From assembly GCA_024336345.1 (NCBI GenBank), contig JANFOG010000005.1, positions 1,860,001 through 1,924,000 of the forward strand: 64,000 nt of DNA, in the 5' to 3' direction. The notes under the pieces are model-generated. The model had not been told where the DNA came from. It searched no databases and was given only the letters and a program-made list of their open reading frames with translations. This DNA comes from Mariannaea sp. PMI_226. Taxonomy: Eukaryota > Ascomycota > Sordariomycetes > Hypocreales > Nectriaceae. A program made the translations under genes and the position numbers. Shown here piece after piece: positions 10,595-21,270 of the stretch; position 1 is the first letter of the stretch; every line of letters begins with the position of its first letter.

Positions 10595-11875
10595 TTTGCG
10601 TGACCGCGGCACTACGTGAGTGCGTCAGTGGGTGTGAGTGTGGATGTGTGGATGAATGTGCTTGTCGGCCGTTGCGCGGCGCGTTACGTTAGATGCTCGT
10701 GAGTATATGGAAAGGTTGATGAAAATCTCTGCAACGTAATGCTGGTGAACACCAGATGGAATGTCTGAAATCGATTTGGAGGGGTTGGTTTAGATGGATG
10801 ATTCTATCTCTGGAACGCGTTGGGCGTGTAGTAAGGTCTGGTTGGTAGCGTAACGCCAATTCACGTGACGGTGCATATCAGCAGATGGTGGGGCAGAGCT
10901 TCTCAATTAAGTGCATTGACGAAGAAGTGGGCGTCAGTGAGGGCAAATTGCATCACTCAAACTGTATCCAATATCATGGATCTGATTGTCTAGAAATGTA
11001 GTGTGTGCCGTGTACCTGTGGAAGTGGCTTCCAATGCTTAATGCGACCTGCAATCTTGTTGGTAGTAAAGGCATCACAGCCCCGGTTCGTATTCAAGACC
11101 ATGCAAGAAAGGACAGGTTCGGGCGACATTAATTAACCTGTCTGACAGGCGAAAAGAAAAATATGAAGTGCAGTAGCTTAATGCTGATGGGCAGACAAAC
11201 AATGCCCTTTTGGCTTCGTGTTCTGTTTTAGTGGGGAAAGATGGATGTAGTTTGGCCCCAGGCCCCTGGGCCCCTGGATTATGGACTCCAGACAAGGCAA
11301 AAGGGAGACGTTTCTGCCGCACCCGGTGTGCTCTAGTGGACTCTGGTGAGCTTTTGGCAGGCTTCGACGTGGCAGGGACCATGCTTTGGCGTGCGCTGGC
11401 GTGCGTTGGTGCGCTGAGGTGTGATAAGGTGTGCTGGAGCGCCCCGGCGGCGGCCGTTCTTGGCGATGAAGTTTTCCGTTTTTAGCGACGGCTCACAGCC
11501 ACCATCGCGAGCTCAGTGGCCCACCAGGCTAAACAGTGGGGGCCAAAGCCCACTGGAGAGGGGTCTCGGCCCCCTTGTGCCCTGAAACCGACAGGTTAGA
11601 GGAGAACAAGGTGACCATGGAGTCCAAGTTGAGGTGGGATTTTTCTCAACGAGATGAGACCCTCCATCTTTCATCCACAGGCACATTTACCACAACACCA
11701 GTATTCAGTCATTAGCACTGTCGCATTTTTTTCTCACTCATTCTTGTCCCCAGATAACCTAGTCGCTTTAGAAAAGTAATGCTTACCCCTTGGATCACTA
11801 TCGACCTCATCGCCGTTTCTTAGGGAAGCTGCCCCGATCCTGAGCCAAGGAGACCTCGAAAGCTTCCCACCCCCG
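10595..11875. other. intergenic between divergent Sub1 and sorting-nexin genes
   Basis: The 1.28 kb hold the promoters of both genes. I see no supported coding sequence. GTGTG/GTGCG-rich words occur near 10625-10660 and 11390-11440, and a pyrimidine-rich stretch precedes the nexin start. Confidence 0.5.
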
Positions 11876-14800
11876 ATGCATCCAACTGCCGACCAAGATG
11901 CGCTCCAGCAAGGCGCCGCTCCCAACGTCTTGCCAGACGCTGATATTCAAGGCCTCGATCAGCGCCCATCGCCGACCGTAGGAGCGACTAACAACAAGTC
12001 ATCAATGACCTCATCCAGCAATGCTCTGGCCGGTACCAAGCTCGAGAGTGTGAACCCAACACACGATCACGCGACCACATCAGCAACTACGACGCCACCG
12101 CTCACCAGCACGACGACAGAAGAAGATACACCGGTCACGAAGATCCTTCACTTCCTCGCGAATGCCACGACTGGATCTCTCGCAGGCGTTGCTGTCGGTT
12201 TCGCCGCTGTAACATACTTCACACTTGGCCGCTTGGGTTTGGTCCTAATTGGCGCCTTTGGCGGAGTTGTCGGTTTTATTTCATGGGAACAACGAAACCC
12301 AGAAGTGTCTAAGGCCGTCCGTGGCGAGAGAGGAATCGATATCATCGAACGGCTTCTATTACATTCTGCGAACAACAAGTTAGAGAGCAAGGAAACCGAG
12401 AGCAACGAGGATGAGGGTGCCTTGATCAAGGGCCTCGATGATTTTCGCCCCGAGACCCGTGAGGCCTTAGGAGGTCTCATTGATGCGGTCATCAGAGATT
12501 ATATCAAATGGTGGTACAACCCAATCATCCCTCAGGACCACTCCTTTCCTCTCGCTTGTAGGAGGACCATCACCTCCTATCTCCTTACCATCTCTAATCA
12601 CATGAACCGGAAGCGACCTGCCGACGCGTTTCTCAATCTTCTTACTAATTCATCATCTATCGTTATTGTCTTCATGTCCGAGCTTGCTGCCGCTTTCCAG
12701 GACTTACCCCCTGATAGCAATATGACTGCAACCGACGCTATATATAACTATCTCGCCTCCAATCCGGAATCCCACTTGGCGAACCTGCTAAATCAACGAC
12801 AGCAAGCTGCGAAATTCAAAATGGTTGCCGAAGACTTGCTTGCGTTCCTCGATCGCAGCTCATACGGCTGCGATCCTCTGAGGATATTTCTCAGAGAGAT
12901 TTTGGCAAACTCGGTTCTTGAGAAGACATTGCAAACATGCAGCAAAGCCGAGTGGATCAACGGCTGGATTGTATATCTTCTTGAAGCTGGCGAGCCAAAT
13001 CTCAATCAAGCTATAGATTCCGGCATGCAAACTGGACCGGATGCCTCGCAAACTATGCTTATGGACATGGATGGAAACGTCGGAAACGTCGGCATTGCCA
13101 AACCCACCAGGATGTCTTCGGAGATGGACAGGGGCCGTCGAAAGGAGATTGGTGGCCACAAAAAGAAGCTTAGTAAGGCTGAGGAAGAGCTGGAGGAAGC
13201 TATGGAAGAGATGAAAAGGATGAATCTCATGATTGCTAAAGAGGAGGCTCGTCTCAAGCGAGACTCAACAGCCACGGAAGCTTCCCAAAGCCAGCCCAGA
13301 GATTCGAGCGAGAGCGAAAATAAACTGAAGCGCTTCAGTACCAGTGCGTCGTCTATTGGGTCAACAACTAATGGTGTAAGGACACTGCCCTCGGCCGCTT
13401 CGACGGATGGCTTCTCGATTAAAAGCGACGCAGTCCCGACGCCTCTCACACCACAATCACCATCAGAGACATCCAGCCTCAACTCAGTGCCAAAAAATTC
13501 AGTGGAAGGCGCTCATTTCACGAGCTTTGATCAAATAGTGCCTCCGGGACAAGGGGAAGAACAGGAAGACCCTCCCAAGAAGGCACCTCTCACTCTTCAC
13601 AATGCAGCCATTACAGTTCACGATGATGCTGGTAGTGATACAGGCCGCATCCGAGCCAAGCCTAACTGGGATTACTGGGTTCAGGTTGAAATATCCGTCG
13701 TTGGCTACTCAGGCTGGATGATTGTGCGACGATACTCAGACTTTGAAACATTACATGAGATTCTCAGGCGAATTGCAACCGTCTCAGGTGCAACGGCATT
13801 CACAGAGCTGCACAAGGATCTACCAAACTGGAAGGTCCACACTCGAGAATCGCTCCGAGGAGAGCTGGAGAGGTACCTACGGGACGCTTGTTGGTACATG
13901 TCTTTGGCTGAGAGTGAAGGAATGAAGAGATTTTTGGAAAAGTCTCAAGGGCACACCCATGGCGATTCTAAAAGCTTCGGGTGGGAGTCGGTGAGCAAAG
14001 GCATGTTCGATGTCCTCACGACGGCACCAAAGGGTGCAGTGGAAGGGAGCAAAACTCTGGTCAGTGGCGTGACTGGTGTTTTTGGTAACCTTACTGGGCT
14101 CAATAAGAGGGCTACCACTCAATCAGTAGATTTGCCATCAAGCTCCAGTCGACTTTCCCTCTCGACACCTCCAAGGAGGGACAGCGCAAAGTCCCCAGCG
14201 CGGTCGGCGCGAGACAGTATGGATAGCCAACGCTCATCGGTTATTTCTATCCAACCTGGAAAGATTGCCCCCATGGAACGCCGACCAAGCTATCAGGCAC
14301 CAAGCGAGTTCGAGATGGAACATAGACGTGGCCGATCAGATCTCATGGAGTCGGGCTCAGCACCACCGAGCTCTCGAGCCAGTCGGGAGCACAGCCGGGC
14401 TCCCAGCTTGGCTCAGTTGAGATCTCCCTCATCAGTCAGCCTCGACTTCACAAAGTTGCCGCCACCACCAGACCAAATTGCTGACGATTATGGCTCTCCA
14501 ATTAGCAATGGTGACTTAGCTAGCAAGATGAATGATAGCCTCTCGCCCCAGAAGCACGCACGGAACGGTTCGCAGCAGGTTCTGACGCCGTCTCCGTCCG
14601 TGGTTATGGGCAAAAAGGGATCAGTCAAGCCTGGACGGCAACACTCGCAGCTGACTGAGAGCGAAACACGAGTAGCAGTCGAGCTATTATTCGCCGTTAT
14701 CAACGAGATGTATACGCTGTCTTCAGCTTGGAATATCCGTCGAACTCTTCTGACGGCAGCCAAGTCATTCCTGCTGCGCCCCGGAAATCCATCTCTGTTG

Positions 14801-15142
14801 ACGGTACAGAGACTGATACAGACGTCTGTCATTGACGGTAACACGTCAGACGCTGGTATTGCGGCTCATTTCCGTAAGCTGCGGGAGAACATGTTGCCTA
14901 CAGAGCAAGAGCTCGCCGAGTGGCCTCCGGAGCCAACCGCCGAAGAGAAGGAGCAGCTGCGTATCAAGGCCAGGAAGCTCTTGATCCAGAGCGGAGTGCC
15001 AGCGGCACTTATGGGCGTTATGGGTCAAGCAGCCACGGGCGAAGCCTTGGGGAGAGTATTTGATTGCCTGCAGATCGAGGAGGTGGCAAGAGGCCTGATC
15101 TTTGGGTTGATTTTGCAGGTAGTAAGGATTGTGACGCATTGA
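11876..15142 (+). CDS. PXA/PX/nexin-C sorting nexin (Mdm1/SNX13-like)
   Basis: A single intronless frame encodes 1088 residues. After a low-complexity S/T-rich N-terminus there is a hydrophobic hairpin at about 95-135 (LAGVAVGFAAVTYFTLGRL and following). A PXA domain spans about 180-375, with the typical DAVIRDYIKWWY and RPADAFLNLL segments. A short coiled coil (KKLSKAEEELEEAMEEMKRM) starts near 428. The PX domain (about 600-695) has the phosphoinositide-binding RRYSDFETLH motif. A long S/P-rich linker follows, and a nexin C-terminal domain ends the protein (about 930-1085). This is the order of Mdm1/SNX13/SNX25 proteins, which tether ER to vacuole or lysosome and bind lipid. I could not see an RGS domain between PXA and PX. 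The start at 11876 is the first ATG of the frame. Confidence 0.88.
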   Translation: MHPTADQDALQQGAAPNVLPDADIQGLDQRPSPTVGATNNKSSMTSSSNALAGTKLESVNPTHDHATTSATTTPPLTSTTTEEDTPVTKILHFLANATTGSLAGVAVGFAAVTYFTLGRLGLVLIGAFGGVVGFISWEQRNPEVSKAVRGERGIDIIERLLLHSANNKLESKETESNEDEGALIKGLDDFRPETREALGGLIDAVIRDYIKWWYNPIIPQDHSFPLACRRTITSYLLTISNHMNRKRPADAFLNLLTNSSSIVIVFMSELAAAFQDLPPDSNMTATDAIYNYLASNPESHLANLLNQRQQAAKFKMVAEDLLAFLDRSSYGCDPLRIFLREILANSVLEKTLQTCSKAEWINGWIVYLLEAGEPNLNQAIDSGMQTGPDASQTMLMDMDGNVGNVGIAKPTRMSSEMDRGRRKEIGGHKKKLSKAEEELEEAMEEMKRMNLMIAKEEARLKRDSTATEASQSQPRDSSESENKLKRFSTSASSIGSTTNGVRTLPSAASTDGFSIKSDAVPTPLTPQSPSETSSLNSVPKNSVEGAHFTSFDQIVPPGQGEEQEDPPKKAPLTLHNAAITVHDDAGSDTGRIRAKPNWDYWVQVEISVVGYSGWMIVRRYSDFETLHEILRRIATVSGATAFTELHKDLPNWKVHTRESLRGELERYLRDACWYMSLAESEGMKRFLEKSQGHTHGDSKSFGWESVSKGMFDVLTTAPKGAVEGSKTLVSGVTGVFGNLTGLNKRATTQSVDLPSSSSRLSLSTPPRRDSAKSPARSARDSMDSQRSSVISIQPGKIAPMERRPSYQAPSEFEMEHRRGRSDLMESGSAPPSSRASREHSRAPSLAQLRSPSSVSLDFTKLPPPPDQIADDYGSPISNGDLASKMNDSLSPQKHARNGSQQVLTPSPSVVMGKKGSVKPGRQHSQLTESETRVAVELLFAVINEMYTLSSAWNIRRTLLTAAKSFLLRPGNPSLLTVQRLIQTSVIDGNTSDAGIAAHFRKLRENMLPTEQELAEWPPEPTAEEKEQLRIKARKLLIQSGVPAALMGVMGQAATGEALGRVFDCLQIEEVARGLIFGLILQVVRIVTH

Positions 15143-16892
15143 TGTGACGGACAAAACACGTAATATGGAATACACGAAACCAGGGAACCAGGCGTTCTGC
15201 AGATGGCTTTGTACGACTTTGAAGAAGGGACATGAGAAAGAAGGGAGAAGGGGAGGGGGGAGACAGGGTTCATGCTCCGAAAGCGCACCACCCCCACGGA
15301 GTCCTTGTCTTTTTATTTTCATTTGGGATCAATGGTCAAGAAACCCATCACGTACTCATGTATAACACGTTAAATAATAGTTACTGGGCCTAGACACGCC
15401 CGCAATAGAAGATTAATAGTGCGCGGAATATCCCGTCGGTCCGTGACACAACCACCGCTTTCTCCGTTCACTAGCTCTTTAAACCTCTTGCAGTTCGTAT
15501 TGCGTATGCACTTTGATTTTCTTGCCTCCCCCTTCCGGCTCCTCCGGGCATCACAGGCTGCCGGGCTGTCGGACGTTTTGCTTACTCCGTCAAAGTCCTG
15601 GGCTGAATATGTCAGCTTCTCCGCTTGGAAGCCCTTTGTGACGATGATTATGTAGGCAGATATGCGATAGCCTTGTTCTCTCCCCCCATCCTTCGTTTTC
15701 CACAGTCAATTGATACTAGCTGCGTAGCATGTATGCAACATGAAGAGTCTCTGCCGCTCCAAGCGTTGCAATCGCCTGTGTCTGCCTCCTCGGTTGACGG
15801 ATGAAGTTGATGGGAATTGTGGTCCAGCGCGCCCATTGAAGCATAGCTACAGTGAGACGACTACTGAAGCCATCAGCTCTACTATTTAGGTGTCATAATA
15901 TTTGTCTACGTCTGCAACAAGTTAGAGATCGCGAGGAATAAGCTGCCTGCTGGACAGGATGATACATTTTCCACTCGTAGATGACAGGGTGGTTCTGAAG
16001 GAGCAAACTCTTTGCCACTCCTACTATCACCCCTATTTGTGTCACAGTGTCGTAAGGGGAAAGGGGAAACGAGTCTAAGAACAGGCTAGCATCATCACGA
16101 AATCTGACATGTTTATAATGACTTTATCTGTCCTGCATAGGCTCGGTAATGTACCGATGAGTTCTAATCACGCTGTCAATCTGGCACATGGACTAGTTCA
16201 TGGAACTATTTCTATCATTTAACTATGTAATTTCATTAAGCATAACTATAAAAATAGTTCATCGCAGAAACTAGCTGCAGGTTCACACTAATGAATGCGC
16301 CAACCCAACTTCCACACAGTGTGTTGTTGATTGACGTGTCCTCCAAATATTAGACTGCCTATCGTGCAACATGTTCTTTTTCCGTGCCACGATAGCCAGC
16401 AACCAGCAAAAACAAACATGCAGGAAGCTAGGGAAAATCAATACCCGGGAACTCGAGTTCCCGAGCAAACAACATGGTGTGACATTTGTATCATAGCATG
16501 TCAAGAAAAGGGTGTGGTTTGAACCTGGTGAAAAACTAAATAAAAGCATAAACTCATAACATAATTGATTAGAAGACAAGAATGGAGAGAAGGAAATAGT
16601 ATGTGAAAGAAAGAAAAAAGCTAGTCATAGCCCGTTTGACGAAATGCTGTGGCACTCGTAACCATTATTTGGATCATTATGCGGATAATTAGATATAAAA
16701 GAATAGGCGTAAGGAAAAATGAAAAGGATCGTAAGTGATATGGCGATGATGTATGCTCGCTGCAAATGGAAGGAAATAGTCGATTGGGTATCGAATGATC
16801 GTTTCAAGTAGGCCGTAAGTTATAAAAGGCAATATATACAAAACTTCGAAACGGTTTTGTGCAGTAGAAGCTCACAATGAATATGGGAGAGC
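15143..16892. other. intergenic between convergent genes
   Basis: These 1.75 kb lie between the 3' ends of the sorting nexin and the Uds1 gene. I found no supported gene. The stretch contains an 18-bp perfect palindrome at 16446-16463 and is A/T-rich towards the Uds1 end. Confidence 0.5.
16446..16463. repeat. 18-bp perfect palindrome
   Basis: CGGGAACTCGAGTTCCCG equals its own reverse complement with no loop. It sits in the tail-to-tail interval of two convergent genes. Two other intergenic sites in the window share the core GGAACTCGAG (41137 and 42607). Confidence 0.7.
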
Positions 16893-19249
16893 TTATGGCT
16901 TATATACTTTGTTTGCGAGGATGAGGATGCTTTCTTCCACAGGTGCCTGTTTAATAGTGGCAGAGCGTTCGCGCTCTGTGTTGACATCAGGGGAAGCGGC
17001 AGATTCCAGCTTCGGGGAAGCATGTTTCGAGTTTCCGGTATCAATCAGCATCTCATTGCTCTTTTGTTCTGGTAGTGCAGTTCGCTTCTGTTCCAGGACT
17101 AAAGAATCCTGTGTGTCATTGGATGGCAAATCATTATCATTGCTGTTCATCTTGGTGAACTCATTTTCGACATCAGCCAGCAGAGTATAGACATCATCGC
17201 CCGCATAAACGCGGATGATGCTATCCATATCGACATGGTCGTAAGGAGTGCTGTCACTTGTGGGTTGTTCTTCGGCTTGGGTTGGCGCTGTCGTCTCCTT
17301 GACTAGAGCTGCTTCCTTCTCTAGAAGTTGTTCCAAAATGGTGTCAGGGACCGTGGCTGCAGTCATTTGGGGCGGCAGAGACTTATTCCTGGAATGAGCC
17401 CGGGTAAAAGTCTGCTTGGAAGGGCTCCCAGGTGGAGTGGAGATGCTGCAAACGCCAGACAACGGCGGTGTATTCACTTGCTGAACAGGGCTAGTGTATG
17501 GGTTTGATACTCTTTCCAGTGATAAGGTAGCGGCTGCAGCAACGTGCTCCAGCAACTTCTGGCGGACGCGGGTCCGTCTATTGTCGGCCTGCTCCAGCTT
17601 GTTGACCCAGTCATCAATGGAGGCATCCAGCTCAGCAAGGGCTTCCTCTTGTCGGAGCATGGACACATGGCTATAGTTGGCCATGCGAGGTGACCGCAAG
17701 TACTGGCAGATTCGCGAGTGAAGGTTTCGCCTGCCCACGCGGAGGGAGTTGTAGGTCCGTCGGAGATACTCAGCCCTCTCATCGAGATGGCGAAGTTCCT
17801 AAATATACTGTTAGCTAGTTCTTCCTCATCTAATTGCAGATTTTACCCACCCTCGAAAGAAGCTCGACATCGACGGGTCGAAGAACTTCAAATCGCTCCA
17901 CCTGAGCAAGAGCCTGCTTCTGTAGCATGCTGATCTCATTCGGTCCTAGCTTTTCCGTAACCTCGGAGGGCTTAATGCCGAGAGGCAACTGCTCAAATGC
18001 AGCCTGGATGGTGCTCTGGTCCGTGCTCTTACTTCTCTTGGATTCACTCCTTCGAATGAATGGCCCAATGTTCTGTCGAGATTCAGACCTCTTCCTTGGA
18101 CGTCCTCTATCCATGATTCCAGAAGGCTCTGATTCGCCCCTATGGTGGCCCTTGACAATGGTGGGCTGTTCAGGAATGGCAGGATGTGTATAACGATCAT
18201 CCATGAGGCTAGGGGAAGCCGTTCTACATCCCATGATGGGTGCTGATACAGGGGTGACCAGTCCGGCGCCCGGTGTACCAACAGTAGAAGCCGACTTGGG
18301 CGAAATGAGGTCCGGCAATGATGAGCTTGGAGTGGTCAATGGCGTCCGACTTCGCGGCGATCCATCAGTCCGTGCTTTCCTGAAAGAATCGCTTCTACCA
18401 GAGAACTGATTGAGAGACTTCTGGTGCCGCAGCCTAGGGGCAACAAAGTCTGGTTTCGGAATAACCAGAGGGGTAAGTTGCTTAGGTGAAGGAGGAAGAG
18501 GGGGGTTTCTGGAAGGATGTGACTCGGCAACAGGAGAAAGGATCTCCGAAAACTCATCATCGCTCTCCGTATAGAGAAATGTGTCTGCAAGGTATTGCTT
18601 TCTTGAACTACGGCCCGGAGCACTATTTGACCGCTCATGAAGAGGGGGTCGTCCTGGAATTGTAGCTAAATTTCGGTCAATGGCGCACTGAGGTATCAAT
18701 TATCTTAGAGAGCACATACGCGAGTCCATGGCAATTTCCTGCACTGTGGTCATAGGTCCCAATTCAGGAACACTAATCTTTCGCCGCCGAACAAGGCTCT
18801 GCGGGTTGAGCCGTTTCATTATAGCATTGGCTGTTACCTGCTGGGGCGACGGTGAATGTCGCTGTTGCTGCTGCTTTTCCATTTCCACTCCAATCGCAGG
18901 AAGAGGCTTCTCAACATCTGGAGGAGGTTTGTTGACGATGTTGTTATTGTTGTTGAGTACTGGTGGTTTCCTCTCCTTTGGGAATAGCTGATACTTGCGT
19001 GGAGGATCAGCTTGTTGCATTCTCCAAGTAAAGGACTTCTCCGCTCCTGGTGGTGGTGGTGGTGGTGGTGGAAGAGGAGGTGTTTGATCCTGCACGGGAA
19101 GAGAAGAGAGAGAGAGATGGTAAGTAAAAATTTGCAATAATTTGGTCGCAAAAGGATGTTTCAGTTCATACCGATTGTTGGGAGTTCTGGGCAGCTTGCT
19201 TCGATATATGGCTGTCAACATTGATAAGACATTTGGCGATGTGAGCCAT
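16893..19249 (-). CDS. Uds1-domain (up-regulated during septation) protein, 4 exons
   Basis: Exons are 19249-19172, 19089-18720, 18665-17851 and 17798-16893, giving 722 residues. The N-terminal part is disordered, with a poly-proline run near residue 33, N- and Q-rich stretches and many S/P sites. The recognisable domain (about 365-500) begins at IQAAFEQLPLGIKPSEVTEKLG and continues across intron 3 as ELRHLDERAEYLRRTYNSLRVGRRNLHSRICQYL and a coiled segment with ASIDDWVNKLEQADNRRTRVRQKL. This is the Uds1 domain of filamentous and fission fungi, named for induction at septation. The C-terminus is acidic and unstructured. Intron 2 must use the acceptor just before 18665 to keep frame. The start ATG 19249 is defined by the first exon, which cannot be seen as a long frame. 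Confidence 0.8.
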
Positions 19250-20944
19250 TGGGACTAGGAACAGCGCCGTCTAGGGCGAGATGCAGGAGGGGAGCGAGTG
19301 TTAGAGACGGAGAGGGGCTGCCTTTAGATGACACCGCCGTTGAAGCCGGGGAAGGGAGCTACCATGAATTGGGACGTTTCGGGTCGAGTAGGCTGGTAGA
19401 AGGCGATTGCAACGTCAAAAAAACAAAATCCGGAATGGAGGGTATATAACGACGGGGAAGATGTCAGATGAAACTTCAGGCGCAGGACTCTATCCCTGTG
19501 TATTGTCTCGAAGCTGCAAGTGGATTGCAGGTTGCTTATAGATATCTGAGCTCACACTCACATGTGAGAGAGGCATCAGAGCGTAGATGTAATCGATTAT
19601 TAGACATTGCGTCCCCTGAGCATATCAACAACAACCAACCAGTTACCCCTTGCTCGACGGTGGCGGCCAAGCCAAGCTCGAATAAGACTGAGTTCCAGAC
19701 TTAACCAGAGAGATCGGGAAGCTTTCGACGGGCAGCCTGAGACAACGCGGCGAGACATTGTGGGGAAGCGTTGCTCTCGGTCCAGGGCACCACATGGACC
19801 CTGGCCAATCTCCAGCATCGGAAGCACAGTGAGATGGGGCCTAGTCCTGAGCACATGCTGGGGGGAGGGTTGAAAAGCCCAGGTTTGCCAGGTCAGACGT
19901 GCAGGGGTCAAGCTTAGGGGACGGATCCAGGGGGGGCTCAGAGGAGAACAGACTCCTACGAAGTAGGCCAGTCACTCACCCATTCACCAACCCACAACCC
20001 ACGCGAAGCTTGAGCCCTGTTTTTCCCCTTCCTGGCCCATGTTGACACTAGCATTCGGCAAGGAGCACTTCTCCACCACAACAACCGCAAGGTCTCAAGC
20101 CTTCCTCCAAGCGAGTTTATTCACGTACTTTGAGATGAGCCGGGCCTGCTAAGCCTGCTGGACTAAGCCTGCTAGGCAAGGGCCGCAATCATTGCATCGT
20201 GGGAGCAAGGACAATCTGTTCGCGTACAGCTTGTCAGAAACGCCGCTCACTCATGGGCTCGTGCGGTCCGTCGCTGGAGTTTGGTTGGTGGTCTTGGGAT
20301 TGGCCGAAATAGTGACGTCCCCGACCCGAGATAGAGTTGGGGTAGGGTCCCATGGCCAGCAGCGCAGTGTCTCCTGAGCTACGGCAGTTACCAAGTCAAG
20401 CGAAATCGAATTGCAACGCAAAATTTTCAACTCATCTCTGATATCTGATAACTATGGATAACTATGATGTCGGTCCGGCTGTGGGAGAAAATTTTGACAG
20501 CTGTTTGTTTCGTCTGAACCATGGCCTTTGGAGGAACCCCCCGGGAGTAGCTGCCTTGGATAAAGTATTGCCTCGTGGTCTCAGGCTTTCGAAATCCTTC
20601 GCCGCAGGTCAGTGGAAGGTGCCTGGGAAGTCAGCCCCTCAGAAGAGCCAATGACGATCAGGCCGATGCGTTTCATCAAGGAGCATCGTGATGTCAAAAG
20701 GGAGATGGGAGAGAAATCTTCTCGTCGATCTTAGTTCCACAGCGTTGGCGGCTTCAGGATCTGGCCTCCAGCCGGGGTGTGTTCCAACACAAAAGCCCCG
20801 AGTTGTCAAAAACTCTTACATTGTACTTCTCTCTCTTCCCAGGCCCAGACCATAAGAGACCTTTTCGGTCAATTAATAAGCCTCGTCCGCGTGGCTTTCG
20901 AAACACTTGCATCATTAGCATCGCTGCGCAGGGTCCATGAAGCT

Positions 20945-20980
20945 AAGGTAGGTACTATGGTAGGTAATATGGTAGGTAAT
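20945..20980. repeat. 12-bp tandem repeat, 3 copies
   Basis: Copies are AAGGTAGGTACT, ATGGTAGGTAAT and ATGGTAGGTAAT. The unit contains the GGTAGGTA word that recurs in other intergenic stretches of the window. Confidence 0.75.
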
Positions 20981-21233
20981 TATTGAAGGCGACTCAGGTC
21001 AATCTCGAGACCCAGAGCAAAAGTTCACATCTCAGATCATGTAAACACCTCTTGGCTTGCTACGGTTCGCCGTATCATCAGCACCAGCGATACGAAGGTA
21101 GTAGCACTATGTAGAGTAATAGCACGGCAAGGTAGGACATCCCCCGGTTCTATTGGTCCGCGTGAGCCATCCGGTGTCAGCACCAGCGAGCCCATGAATG
21201 CTTTGCCTCATCACAATGCTTTTTATGGACCTA

Positions 21234-21270
21234 GTTTTTTGTTTTTTGTTTTTTGTTTTTTGTTTTTTTT
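21234..21270. repeat. (GTTTTTT)n heptanucleotide repeat
   Basis: About five consecutive GTTTTTT units, the last with extra T, followed by further T-rich sequence to about 21300. Confidence 0.75.
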
